The notes: generated by a model from the sequence alone, not told the origin. Shown: positions 8,842-17,463, numbered from the stretch's first letter. The stretch: DNA of 64,000 nucleotides from Candidatus Berkiella aquae (GCF_001431295.2 NZ_LKAJ02000001.1:186001-250000), one strand, 5' to 3'. Numbers and translations: made by a program.

Positions 8842-9464
8842 CAAACCAATTTTGCTTGCACGACTTTGCCAATTTTTTTGGTATTTCGTGCTAAGTTCTG
8901 TGTTTCATAAAGAGGATTTAAGGATCTTGCAAAGAGTTCGTTCTCTGTTGCAATCAGTTGCGTGAACAGAGGCGTTTTCTGATCGGCCGGTAAAACAATG
9001 GCATAATCTTCGGAAGCAGGCGTTTGTTCGCAATCAACAATGATGATTGTGCCTTGTGGGTAGCGTGGCTCCATCGCATCATTTTGCACTACCAGCGCAA
9101 AAGCACGCATACTCAGATCGATATCTGAATACGTATATTGTTTGGTTTCAAGCAAAATGCCTTTGGGAAAGAGGGGTACTTCATTCCAGTCAATAATGGG
9201 TACACGTCTTGTGTGTTGAGCGCTCTTGGGCCCTATGCCGGTTAATAACCATGATGCATTGATATCTAAGAGCTGAGAATAATGCTCAATGATTTCAAAA
9301 GACATACTGCGAGTGCCAGCTTCATGTAGCGCATACGTCGATATTTTAACGTTATTCCGCTCTGAAAAAGATTTGGCAGTAGAATAACCTGCTTCTTGAC
9401 GTGCTCGTTTCAAACGTTCACAGATTTTAGATTTTAATTTGGATTCTGGTGTTTCTAAGGACAT
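8838..9464 (-). CDS. XRE-type repressor with an inactive S24 (LexA/CI-like) domain
   Basis: The N-terminal ~75 residues form a helix-turn-helix of the phage CI/XRE type (RLKRARQEAGYSTAKSFSER, ending in WLLTG). The C-terminal ~120 residues match the S24 LexA/CI fold, with LVVQNDAMEPRYPQGTIIIVD in the position of the VxGDSMxPxxxxGD motif. The catalytic Ser is Ala, and the region that should carry the catalytic Lys (VKRL in LexA) reads LFTQLI. Self-cleavage is therefore not expected, so this is likely a RecA-insensitive repressor controlled in another way. It diverges from the 9610 gene across a 145-bp spacer, so it may regulate itself and that gene. Confidence 0.8.
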   Translation of the reverse strand: MSLETPESKLKSKICERLKRARQEAGYSTAKSFSERNNVKISTYALHEAGTRSMSFEIIEHYSQLLDINASWLLTGIGPKSAQHTRRVPIIDWNEVPLFPKGILLETKQYTYSDIDLSMRAFALVVQNDAMEPRYPQGTIIIVDCEQTPASEDYAIVLPADQKTPLFTQLIATENELFARSLNPLYETQNLARNTKKIGKVVQAKLVC

Positions 9465-9609
9465 GGCACATCTGAATTTAGTTTGTTTTATACATACATT
9501 CTAATGAGTTGCGGATTGATTTACAACCAATTAACATGCTGCAAATTGCATTTGTTATAAGGTCATAAAGTATATACGTTAGCAGGATAACCATTCTAAG
9601 TAGGGAATC

Positions 9610-12057
9610 ATGAAAGATAACAATTCAGCACTGAAGTTATTAAGTATCAAGGACGATAATCATTTAACGCTTTCGCTTTATAATCAATATGTCACCACAA
9701 TCAATTTGGCTTTAAAACAAAAGAAACAGCCTTGGCTTGAACAGCTCACGCAAGAGGTTCGCTCCTTAGCCCACTTATCAACAAGAGAGCTATTAACGCT
9801 TTTAGAAGATTCGGTGCTCCCTCTAATACAACGTTATGAATATTTACAACAACAAGCCGATCTTTCACAGCAAACACTCGATGAAAATCAGCAAAAGTTG
9901 CATTCATTAAAGCACGAGATTTATCAAGGGTTACATTTGCGTTGTAAAGTGAGTGAAGCCTTGCATTTGCCAAGACAAGTCGATGATTTAAAAGCCTATG
10001 CAAAACGAAATACTCAAATATCAATCGCTTCGTTAGATGATGACAGTCGATTGATTATTTATGATTTATTATGCGAAGCAGGATATGACAAACAAATTCT
10101 TTACCAAGATGTGATTGCGGTGATCCCTAAACGCAGCTATAAAACGGTACGCAAACCACAAGCCATTAAAAAAGCATTGACACAAATTTATCAATTCACT
10201 CACCACGTTAATGAAGCATTAAAGCTAAAACCAAGTCCCCCAGGCTGGTTTTCAACTCAGGTTCTGCACCTTCAACAACAATTGCAACCAGCCTTATCAC
10301 AGATAGGGCAATGGCCTTTATTGCCATTGTTATGGCAAGCCCGTTATTTACTCTATTTTCTATTGAGTTTGGGGGCGTACGCTTTGCTGTTACAAACTTG
10401 TAGTCCGCTCGCCGTCATTATATTGAGTGAGAAATGGTTTGCTTTATTATCTAGTGGTTTATTTTATACCGTTGGCTTATTGCCTTTATGGTGGTTATTA
10501 GGAGAGAAATTGCATCATGCTTTCAAAGCGACTCGCAATGGGTATCTTAACATTAAGCAAGATCAAGTTGTTGAAGCGCTGCATCTTCTTGAGCGTTCAC
10601 ATCAATTAATTTACCACCGACTCAGTCAAGTCATTGTGGATATTACTTACCATGATTTTTCTTTATTAAATGAAAAAATAGAGAGTCATCTTCAAGCTTT
10701 AAAAACCTTAGATGCAAAATTACAGCATTATTCTTGGTGGGAACGTTTATTCTGTCATGCACAACTGAAAAGTCAAACGGCTGTAATTAGTAAAAAATTG
10801 TGTCAAACCGAAACGCAATTACAAATGACCGTGAAAAGAATGATTAAACATATCACTTCGCGTGTTAAAGAAGAATTGACGCTACTTGAAAAAGCGGTTT
10901 ATCACCAAGCGTTGAGGCCCGTCTTTCCGGCAAACCAATATAATAACATTAAGCAATTTATCGAAAAATATGGTACTAAAGAAGATGTAGAGCACTATGA
11001 AGCACAAGCGAATATTACGCATCTTTGGTGTCGGCGATTAGAGCATTTCTCTTTAAGGGAAAAACATGGCAATCAACATCAATTGATGTTAAGCCAACCT
11101 TGGGGAGGGCACATTATACGTAAAGATGTCATGAGAGGTTGGCAGATCTTATTAGCAGAGTTAGGTGATGTGAATGGTCCTTCAAAACAGGCATTAGAGA
11201 TTCATAAGCTGCTTTGTGGCAAGCGCGATATGTCGCTTGAAGCGCTGACGCAGTCGATAGAGCAAGTTGCTAAGGAAAAATCGACCATTTTATTGCAAAA
11301 AATTCAAATGTTGATTTTTAATACCTTGCCTGACAGAAATGCAGCTCAAGCAAAATGCTTGTCGCAAGCTCAAAAGCAATTGATTTCGAATTGGTATCAT
11401 CAGAATCAAACACGGATTAATTGGGCTAATCATATTATGCAACAAGCATTTGCCGATAAGCAAAAGTGTAATCGATTTGAAAGACTAACCAATACTCAGT
11501 TGGCACGTTGCTATGAATTATTAGAAGGCGCTGATATTTACTATTTTGCCAAGGCGCAAAAAGAACATCGGGTGACAAGACATAATCTAGCAAAAGCGTA
11601 TTTTGAGTCGTACCAAGGACAATCTAGTCGTGCCTTTCGCTTATTAAGATTCTTACCGGAACCAGTTAAAGGTAAGTTGTTGCCCGGAGTCGCTTGCAAG
11701 CGTTTGACTTGGATACTGACGAATCTTAATAAAAAAGTCGACCCAGAAAAACCATTCAATGATGTTGATATTGAATTTTTTCTCCATCATGACCTATCAA
11801 AACAGCACGCTCTTTTTAATGTTGCTCAAATGATTAGCAATAGCGCTGAATTTTCTAAGCCGTGGTCAGCTAACATGGAAAAGTTCTTAGCGAGTTGCCG
11901 CAATGATGGATTAGATTCTGGAAAATTACTGACGCAATATCAAGCCAAAAATAAACGAATAAAAACATTTGTGTTAAACCAACATAAGTTGAAGAAATTC
12001 TTACCTACATTACCGATAAAAGAATTAACAAGGAAAAACGCTTGTGTCAGCCGTTAA
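9610..12057 (+). CDS. Large hypothetical protein with two central membrane segments
   Basis: The 815-residue protein is unrecognised. Residues 1-230 are helical and Gln/Leu/His-rich with coiled-coil character. Residues about 240-300 hold two strongly hydrophobic segments (LLYFLLSLGAYALLL and LLSSGLFYTVGLLPLWWLL). The remaining 500 residues are hydrophilic, basic and mostly helical. This hairpin-in-the-middle layout is seen in several translocated effectors of intracellular gammaproteobacteria, but no effector motif is recognised and the idea is inference. The next gene starts inside its last 14 bp, so the two are translationally coupled. The divergent repressor at 8838 is its nearest candidate regulator. 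Confidence 0.75.
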   Translation: MKDNNSALKLLSIKDDNHLTLSLYNQYVTTINLALKQKKQPWLEQLTQEVRSLAHLSTRELLTLLEDSVLPLIQRYEYLQQQADLSQQTLDENQQKLHSLKHEIYQGLHLRCKVSEALHLPRQVDDLKAYAKRNTQISIASLDDDSRLIIYDLLCEAGYDKQILYQDVIAVIPKRSYKTVRKPQAIKKALTQIYQFTHHVNEALKLKPSPPGWFSTQVLHLQQQLQPALSQIGQWPLLPLLWQARYLLYFLLSLGAYALLLQTCSPLAVIILSEKWFALLSSGLFYTVGLLPLWWLLGEKLHHAFKATRNGYLNIKQDQVVEALHLLERSHQLIYHRLSQVIVDITYHDFSLLNEKIESHLQALKTLDAKLQHYSWWERLFCHAQLKSQTAVISKKLCQTETQLQMTVKRMIKHITSRVKEELTLLEKAVYHQALRPVFPANQYNNIKQFIEKYGTKEDVEHYEAQANITHLWCRRLEHFSLREKHGNQHQLMLSQPWGGHIIRKDVMRGWQILLAELGDVNGPSKQALEIHKLLCGKRDMSLEALTQSIEQVAKEKSTILLQKIQMLIFNTLPDRNAAQAKCLSQAQKQLISNWYHQNQTRINWANHIMQQAFADKQKCNRFERLTNTQLARCYELLEGADIYYFAKAQKEHRVTRHNLAKAYFESYQGQSSRAFRLLRFLPEPVKGKLLPGVACKRLTWILTNLNKKVDPEKPFNDVDIEFFLHHDLSKQHALFNVAQMISNSAEFSKPWSANMEKFLASCRNDGLDSGKLLTQYQAKNKRIKTFVLNQHKLKKFLPTLPIKELTRKNACVSR

Positions 12058-13066
12058 AGCGCTATGCCAAAAAATCGATAAAAATTTCTTTAGGGTATTA
12101 AAAAAATCAGCGTTGACAGCTAATTATTTATTAGCCGATCTATATCGATTTCAAAGAACAGCGAAAGGACAGGATAAAAAGTATATTAGCGCAACCCAAG
12201 ATAAGCTCAAGCAAAAACTAGAGCCAACGCATATGCAAGAATTATGGCGGGTTATCAGCCATATGACACCGTCAAAATGGAAGGTCTTAGATAAAGGCAC
12301 GCAAAAATCGCTGACTCTTTTACAAAGAGCGATGTTAGAGAATGAAAATTTTTTACAGGCTCTTGAACCATCCGATCTTTTATTATTAGGTAAAAGTGCT
12401 ATTTGGTACCGAGAAGTATTAATTGCGTTAATCCGCCAACATCAGTTAGTGCATCATGCAAAAGATCCTTTCTCAAACAAAGACTTCAGTTATCGCCTTG
12501 TCAGACAAGGGGGAAGTGAACAAAATTTTCTTTATGTTGCAGGATTTATTGCAAAGTGTAAGACATTGCCGATAGCGCGGATTATTACTTTAGGAAGTTA
12601 TCAGAGGAAAATTGCACAATTTATTCTAAAAGATTTGACCAATAGTCGTGGTTATTTCCCGATATCATCAGGGTATGTCGATTTACATCCACGACTGCGA
12701 CAGGCGATTGCTAATGATTGGATGCATTATTTTGAAAATTATCCGCTTTGCCAAGAAGATAGACTCTATTTGGAAAGAAAGCTGCCGCTATTACAAAAAA
12801 AATATCCTGAATTTAAAAAAGTACTGCTTAACAATCGAGTAACGCGCCATTTTTCTAAAGAAGCCTTTGCTCCCCAACCACCCGTAACGAGTCGAACGAG
12901 GCATGTTGTGTTGATGATACCACCGGATCCTATTACCGTTTTTTGGCTGACTTGGAAACGATTACAGAATATGGTTATTGATCTCACCACACCAGAGCCT
13001 GCAGGAAAGCCTCCTCCTAAACCTGCACCAACCAGACGTTTGTGGGGATGGCTTGGCGCTTGCTGA
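12044..13066 (+). CDS. Hypothetical basic helical protein coupled to the 9610 gene
   Basis: The 340-residue protein begins at a GTG (12044) 14 bp before the previous stop, in the next frame. It is rich in Lys, Leu and Arg and predicted to be mainly helical. It ends in a Pro-rich tail (PEPAGKPPPKPAPTRR) followed by a short Trp-containing C-terminus. No catalytic motif is recognised. The overlap and matching composition suggest that it works with the upstream protein. A single fused product made by frameshifting is possible but there is no strong slippery site. Confidence 0.7.
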   Translation: MSAVKALCQKIDKNFFRVLKKSALTANYLLADLYRFQRTAKGQDKKYISATQDKLKQKLEPTHMQELWRVISHMTPSKWKVLDKGTQKSLTLLQRAMLENENFLQALEPSDLLLLGKSAIWYREVLIALIRQHQLVHHAKDPFSNKDFSYRLVRQGGSEQNFLYVAGFIAKCKTLPIARIITLGSYQRKIAQFILKDLTNSRGYFPISSGYVDLHPRLRQAIANDWMHYFENYPLCQEDRLYLERKLPLLQKKYPEFKKVLLNNRVTRHFSKEAFAPQPPVTSRTRHVVLMIPPDPITVFWLTWKRLQNMVIDLTTPEPAGKPPPKPAPTRRLWGWLGAC

Positions 13067-13142
13067 CACTAAAAAGGAATGTAATAATCGAGTTTCTCTT
13101 AGACTTTCATTTCAGGTACGAAAAAGATAAAAGGAGTTATTA

Positions 13143-13370
13143 ATGAGAACACTAAATCAACAAGATTGTTTAGCGGTAAATGGTGCTGCTAGTGATGGTT
13201 ATCGTCTGACTTTTGTTGCTGTTGATATTATGGATCCTGGCATGGCGCCGCAAGTTGCCGTTTTAGTTGGCAGACTTTTAAGCGGGCAAAGTGATCCTAG
13301 TACAATTGCTGATGCGGTGAGTCAAGCAGGTGGTTCTTTGGTTGAATACTTGTTAATAGCGCCACATTAA
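13143..13370 (+). CDS. Class II microcin-like peptide with a double-glycine-type leader
   Basis: The 75-residue peptide starts after a strong AAAGGAGTT site. Its first 15 residues, MRTLNQQDCLAVNGA, closely follow the leader pattern of class II microcins (MccV-type leaders begin MRTLTLNELDSVSGG; others end in GA). Cleavage after the GA would release a ~60-residue core rich in small hydrophobic residues with several glycines (VAVLVGRLLSG, SQAGGSLVEYLL). Such leaders are normally removed by a peptidase-containing ABC exporter, which I do not see in this window; no immunity gene is obvious either. Activity is unproven: it could be a bacteriocin, a signal peptide-like molecule or something else. 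Confidence 0.6.
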   Translation: MRTLNQQDCLAVNGAASDGYRLTFVAVDIMDPGMAPQVAVLVGRLLSGQSDPSTIADAVSQAGGSLVEYLLIAPH

Positions 13371-13378
13371 AACCTAAT

Positions 13379-13756
13379 ATGTTCCAGATAACGTTATCAG
13401 TCCGTGATTATGAATGCGATATGCAAGGCATTGTAAACAATGCTGTCTATCTTAATTATTTTGAACATGCAAGACATGAATATTTGCATTCAATCGGACT
13501 GGATTTTAAAGCGCTGCTTTTACAGAATATCGTTTTAGTCGCTACACGAGTTGAAGTCGATTACAAACGTTCTCTTAAAAGCGGCGATATCTTTTCTGTC
13601 ACCGTTAACATAGAGAAAAGCAGTCCCATACGCTATGTTTTTGAGCAAACGATCATGATTGAAGACAAAGTGATGGCCAATGCCAAGACTTATGTTGTTT
13701 CTTTAAATGAACATGGTAAACCCACTCGTTTCCCCATTTTAGAAAAAATTAGCTGA
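13379..13756 (+). CDS. Acyl-CoA thioesterase, hotdog fold (4HBT/YbgC-like)
   Basis: The 125-residue protein matches the 4-hydroxybenzoyl-CoA thioesterase/YbgC-like group. The N-terminal RDYECDMQGIVNNAVYLNYF places an acidic residue and Asn at the active-site loop (YbgC has D...G.V.N..Y), followed by the long helix FEHARHEYL. It is predicted to hydrolyse an acyl-CoA in the cytoplasm; the chain-length preference is unknown. It begins 8 bp after the microcin-like gene, so cotranscription is likely, although only a weak ribosome-binding site is visible. Confidence 0.85.
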   Translation: MFQITLSVRDYECDMQGIVNNAVYLNYFEHARHEYLHSIGLDFKALLLQNIVLVATRVEVDYKRSLKSGDIFSVTVNIEKSSPIRYVFEQTIMIEDKVMANAKTYVVSLNEHGKPTRFPILEKIS

Positions 13757-13829
13757 TTAACCCCATATCAAAAATAAATTAAATTTTTTATAATCATCGG
13801 CTATTTTATCGATGAAGGATATTCATTGT

Positions 13830-14618
13830 ATGACCGTTGCGATTGTTATACCGGCTAGAAGGGCATCTACACGCTTGCCTGAAAAAATGTTGTTAGATGA
13901 AACCGGTTGGCCTCTGATTCGCCATACTTATGAGCAAGCAAAAAAAGCAAAATTAGCGCAAAGCGTGCTAGTTGCAACCGATGATGAACGCATTTTCCAA
14001 GCAGTGAAACAATTTGGTGGCAATGTGGTGATGACTTCTGCGGACCATCCCACAGGTACCGATAGGCTAGCCGAAGTTGCGGCTAATCATTTGCAAAATG
14101 CAGAGCTGATTATTAACGTCCAAGGTGATGAGCCTGAATTAGAGCCAGAAAAAATTGACTTGTTAATTCAATTAGCACAAGCAAGTGATGCTGCAATGGG
14201 GACATTAGTAACGCCTTTTGCCTCACATCTAACCCAAGGCACGGGCTCTCCACTGGATCCCAATTGTGTTAAAGCCGTTTTGGGAGCGAAAGTAGGACCT
14301 GGTTTTCAAGCATTATATTTTTCAAGAAGCTTAGTGCCTTATCCTCGTGATGCAAATGGACAGATACAGCGTCCTGAAGATTATTATCTGCATTTAGGGA
14401 TTTATGCGTATTCGCCGACTTTCTTACAAGAATATGTTAAATTGCCGCAAACGCGATTAGAAATGTTAGAAAAGCTCGAGCAGTTGCGTATTTTAGAACA
14501 CGGTTACTCCATTGTGGCTGGTATTGTTGCCAATGCCACACCAGGTATTGATACTCGTGCAGATTACGAATCCTTTTTAAAAAGGCATCAACGAAGGAGT
14601 CAAGCCAATGACCTTTGA
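13830..14618 (+). CDS. kdsB: 3-deoxy-manno-octulosonate cytidylyltransferase
   Basis: KdsB activates KDO with CTP to give CMP-KDO for the lipopolysaccharide inner core. The protein shows the N-terminal nucleotide-binding loop VAIVIPARRASTRLPEK and the downstream NVQGDEPELEP motif near residue 98 with the metal-binding Asp. HLGIYAYSPTFL and LEMLEKLEQLRILEHGY also match KdsB. I chose the ATG at 13830 because AAGGA lies 9 bases upstream and the KdsB N-terminus begins here; an in-frame ATG at 13812 has no site. The resulting 262 residues fit the family. The HIT gene starts within its last 11 bp. Confidence 0.95.
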   Translation: MTVAIVIPARRASTRLPEKMLLDETGWPLIRHTYEQAKKAKLAQSVLVATDDERIFQAVKQFGGNVVMTSADHPTGTDRLAEVAANHLQNAELIINVQGDEPELEPEKIDLLIQLAQASDAAMGTLVTPFASHLTQGTGSPLDPNCVKAVLGAKVGPGFQALYFSRSLVPYPRDANGQIQRPEDYYLHLGIYAYSPTFLQEYVKLPQTRLEMLEKLEQLRILEHGYSIVAGIVANATPGIDTRADYESFLKRHQRRSQANDL

Positions 14619-15015
14619 ATTGCATCCTCGATTAGCAGCAGACTCAACATTTGTTTATGACTTATCGTTATCTCAGGTAAGATTGAGCCATAATGCTGCT
14701 TTTCCTTGGATTATCTTAATTCCCAAACAAGCAGATATGACTGAAATCATTGATTTATCGTTGAACGATCAAGAACAATTATTAAAAGAAATACGATTAG
14801 TCTCTCATGTGATGCGCAAGCTTTTTCAACCGACCAAATTGAACATCGCTAATTTAGGGAATATGGTTTCACAATTACATATTCATGTGATCGCACGTTT
14901 TTCATCTGACAAGGCTTGGCCCAATCCAGTCTGGAATAGCCAAATCGAGGCATCGTATGAAGAAGAGGAAAAGCAACATCGTATTACCCAATTGATCACC
15001 GCTTTTCAAGGATAA
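14608..15015 (+). CDS. HIT-domain nucleotide-binding protein
   Basis: The 135-residue protein carries the histidine-triad motif as QLHIHVIAR near residue 90, with Gln replacing the first His of HxHxHxx, as in a common proteobacterial subgroup; the catalytic central His is kept. HIT proteins hydrolyse or transfer nucleotidyl groups (for example on dinucleoside polyphosphates); the substrate here is unknown. The ATG overlaps kdsB by 11 bp and has AAGGAG upstream. A HAD phosphatase gene follows 7 bp downstream. Confidence 0.85.
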   Translation: MTFELHPRLAADSTFVYDLSLSQVRLSHNAAFPWIILIPKQADMTEIIDLSLNDQEQLLKEIRLVSHVMRKLFQPTKLNIANLGNMVSQLHIHVIARFSSDKAWPNPVWNSQIEASYEEEEKQHRITQLITAFQG

Positions 15016-15022
15016 GTAAGCT

Positions 15023-15733
15023 ATGCAAAAATATTGGCTTTTTTTGGATTTTGATAATACGTTAATGGCGACAGAGCAGTATGCAGTCCCTTCTTTAATC
15101 GCGCGATTTAATGCGCTTTATGCCCAAAGCGCAGGTAAAGAATTAACCTTATCCGTATTCAAGCAATATTTTCATGGTCAAGCAAGAGAAACCTTATGTC
15201 AGAATTTAAGTGACTATTTTGGTATTACCGTAGACTATAAAACGCTTTATGAATCGCGAGAGGCGAGAATGATGCAATATCTGAAGGAAATACCCGAAGG
15301 TATTGCAATGGCCCCTCATCTCATTGAGACATTAGCACCGCTTTCTTCTCAAGGAGTCATCCTTTCATTGGTTTCTAACAATCCAATCCAACGCGCATTA
15401 TGCGCCATGCGCTTTGCGAACAATCAGCAAGGAGATGCATTAGCGTCTTTGTTTGGCACTCGCTTTTTTGAAGCAGGTAACATTCAAAAACCACATCCTG
15501 AAGTTTATTTACGGGCGATGCAACAAGTAGACGCTTTAAGTGAAAATAGCATTGCAGTGGAAGATAGTATAACCGGTGCCAAAGCAGCGTTAGCGGCAGG
15601 ATTAACGACATTAGCTTTTACAGGGTTTGCGGAAAATCCACAAGAACAAGCGCAGACACTACAAGCTTTAGGCTGTAAAGCGGCATTTGACGATTGGCGC
15701 CAAATGCCTGCCATACTAGCAAAGCTATCGTAA
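15023..15733 (+). CDS. HAD-family phosphatase
   Basis: The 236-residue protein begins with LFLDFDNTLMATE, the HAD motif I with two aspartates. Motif II is the Ser in LSLVSNNP near residue 117, the motif III Lys lies in NIQKPHPEVY near residue 157, and motif IV is VEDSITGAKAALAAG near residue 178. The cap inserted after motif I is helical, as in phosphoglycolate phosphatase-like enzymes. It is predicted to be a cytoplasmic phosphomonoesterase of unknown substrate. It is the last gene of the kdsB-HIT-HAD run and converges with the deformylase-like gene, one base apart. Confidence 0.85.
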   Translation: MQKYWLFLDFDNTLMATEQYAVPSLIARFNALYAQSAGKELTLSVFKQYFHGQARETLCQNLSDYFGITVDYKTLYESREARMMQYLKEIPEGIAMAPHLIETLAPLSSQGVILSLVSNNPIQRALCAMRFANNQQGDALASLFGTRFFEAGNIQKPHPEVYLRAMQQVDALSENSIAVEDSITGAKAALAAGLTTLAFTGFAENPQEQAQTLQALGCKAAFDDWRQMPAILAKLS

Positions 15734-15734
15734 T

Positions 15735-16418
15735 CTAAGCGTGTTCGAGTTCTTCCTCATGTTCATGATGACAATGAGGACCGTGTACATGATCATGGAC
15801 GTGATGATGTTCATGATCATGATTGCAATCTGGACCGTGTACATGATCATGGACATGATGATGTTCATGTTCATGATTGCAATTTGGACCATGGACATGA
15901 TCGTGGCTATGCATGTGTCCACCGCTGGCAATAAATTTCTTATATTGTTTTAAGAGTCTATCGCGTTTAAGTTTTGATAAAGAATCAATGATCAAAACGC
16001 CATTTAATAAATCGATGAGATGTTGAATACCGCAAGCAGTAACGCCAGTTGCTTGATACGTTTGTTTTGCACCGGTGAGATCTTGGTATTCTACGGTGAT
16101 ATCACGAGCGCGCTCTAACGTCATATGAACGCCAGGGAAAGACAAGCAATCTTCATCGGATAATACGGGGGTCTCTTTTGTCGTGATAATAGGATTCACC
16201 ATGCAAAGTGGTTCACTGTTTTCTGGGCCCATATCTAAAACAAACAGACGTTGTGTCAACCCAACTTGGGTTGCGGCGAGTCCCCATCCTTTAGCAGCAT
16301 AAAGGCTTTCAAATAAATCATCTGCTGCTGTTTTGAGTGCTTCATCAAAAACCGTGGTAAGGGGAAGCCCTTGACGTAAAATGGGATTGGGAAAACGAAG
16401 AACTTTTAAGCATGTCAT
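15735..16418 (-). CDS. Peptide deformylase-like pseudoenzyme with His-rich tail
   Basis: Residues 1-165 follow the peptide deformylase fold: FPNPILRQGLPL at the start, GWGLAATQVGLTQRLFVLD for motif 1 and DEDCLSFPGV for motif 2, where the metal-binding Cys is kept. Motif 3, normally QHExDHLNG, reads QHLIDLLNG: the catalytic Glu and the second metal-binding His are both Leu. Deformylase activity is therefore unlikely. The last ~60 residues are three 18-residue repeats of the form HDHVHGPNCNHEHEHHHV, a probable metal-binding tail. I start at the ATG 16418, where the family N-terminus begins. A functional def gene is presumably elsewhere. A role in Zn/Ni/Co binding is inference from the tail. Confidence 0.85.
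   Translation of the reverse strand: MTCLKVLRFPNPILRQGLPLTTVFDEALKTAADDLFESLYAAKGWGLAATQVGLTQRLFVLDMGPENSEPLCMVNPIITTKETPVLSDEDCLSFPGVHMTLERARDITVEYQDLTGAKQTYQATGVTACGIQHLIDLLNGVLIIDSLSKLKRDRLLKQYKKFIASGGHMHSHDHVHGPNCNHEHEHHHVHDHVHGPDCNHDHEHHHVHDHVHGPHCHHEHEEELEHA
15744..15905 (-). repeat. Three tandem 54-bp repeats encoding the His-rich tail
   Basis: Three consecutive 54-bp units encode 18-residue repeats HDHVHGPxCxHxHEHHHV; the third diverges at its end (EEELE). The near-identity of the DNA suggests recent expansion by slippage or unequal exchange. Confidence 0.85.
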
Positions 16419-16512
16419 GAGTGATATTCCGCAGATAAAAAAACTGGAGCGATTATACCGCAAAATAGGAAATGATCATCGCAAGAATCAAATATAAGTT
16501 TAACAAATAACT

Positions 16513-17463
16513 CTATTTGGGCTGCGGTTTATGTACTCGACTAATGATAATACACGTACCCAGCGTTATGACTATCAAACTGAGCGTAATGTAAATGGGC
16601 ACTTTAAACCAGTAAGCGATAAGCATTTTGACGCCAATAAAGATTAAAATGAGGGCAACGCCATATTTGAGATAATGAAACAGTTCAGCGAGACGTGCTA
16701 AGAGAAAATACATGGCACGAAGGCCTAAAATAGCGAAGATATTAGAGGTATAAATAATAAAAGGATCGGTTGTAATAGCAAAAATAGCAGGGATGCTGTC
16801 AATGGCAAAAATAACATCACTGAGCTCAATCAACATTAAAATGATAAAAAGCGGTGTCACATAAAGCAAACCTTCTTTTCGCACGAAAAACCGTTCACCT
16901 TCTAAGTGTTCGGTAATTCTTAAATGTTTTCTTGACCAAAGCAACACGGGGTTATTTTCAAGATGCGGCTCTTCATCTCGAGTGACTAAAATTTTGATAC
17001 CCGTGTAAACCAGAAAACCGCCAAACAGATAAAGTATCCAGTGGAATTTTGCAACGAGCCAAACACCTAGGGTGATAAAAATAAGCCGCATAACAATGGC
17101 GCCAATAATACCAAAAAGCAATGTGCGCCGTTGCAGCTCTAGTGGCAATTTAAAATAGTTAAAGATTAAGATGAAGACAAATAAGTTATCAACAGATAAT
17201 GACAGCTCTATCAAATAACCGGTTAAAAATTCAGCTGCTTTGGTATTCGCAATTTGCTGGTTAGCCGTTTCAAGTAAATAAAACCATAAACCCACATTAA
17301 AGCAAAGCGCAATGCTGACCCAAACGATGATCCAAATCGAAGCTTCTTTGGTAGAGACACGATGTGATTTTCCACCACCTAATAAGAAGATGTCAGCAAA
17401 TAACATGAGTCCTATGATGGTAAAAAAGATGATCCACATCCACCACTGGCCAACAGTTACCAC
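16513..17463 (-). CDS. TerC/Alx-family integral membrane protein
   Basis: The 316-residue polytopic protein carries the paired TerC signatures ELSLSVDNLFVFILIF near residue 88 and ELSDVIFAIDSIPAIFAIT near residue 213, whose acidic residues within the membrane are thought to handle metal ions. The length and the basic loop LWSRKHLRITEHLEGERF fit the Alx/TerC subgroup linked to manganese export and protein metalation. The start is a GTG preceded by TTGGAGGTGG. I looked for a yybP-ykoY manganese riboswitch upstream and saw none. Its neighbour in the same direction is the His-tailed deformylase relative, which hints at, but does not prove, a shared metal theme. Confidence 0.9.
   Translation of the reverse strand: MVTVGQWWMWIIFFTIIGLMLFADIFLLGGGKSHRVSTKEASIWIIVWVSIALCFNVGLWFYLLETANQQIANTKAAEFLTGYLIELSLSVDNLFVFILIFNYFKLPLELQRRTLLFGIIGAIVMRLIFITLGVWLVAKFHWILYLFGGFLVYTGIKILVTRDEEPHLENNPVLLWSRKHLRITEHLEGERFFVRKEGLLYVTPLFIILMLIELSDVIFAIDSIPAIFAITTDPFIIYTSNIFAILGLRAMYFLLARLAELFHYLKYGVALILIFIGVKMLIAYWFKVPIYITLSLIVITLGTCIIISRVHKPQPK

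Noticed and set aside
12030-12060. Programmed frameshift joining the 815- and 340-residue genes
   Set aside because: No strong slippery heptamer with a downstream structure is visible; a 14-bp overlap with a GTG start explains the arrangement.
15741-15953. Plus-strand Met/Ile-rich frame opposite the His-rich tail
   Set aside because: It is a mirror of the 54-bp repeat of the deformylase-like gene; composition is an artefact of the repeated CAT/GAT codons.
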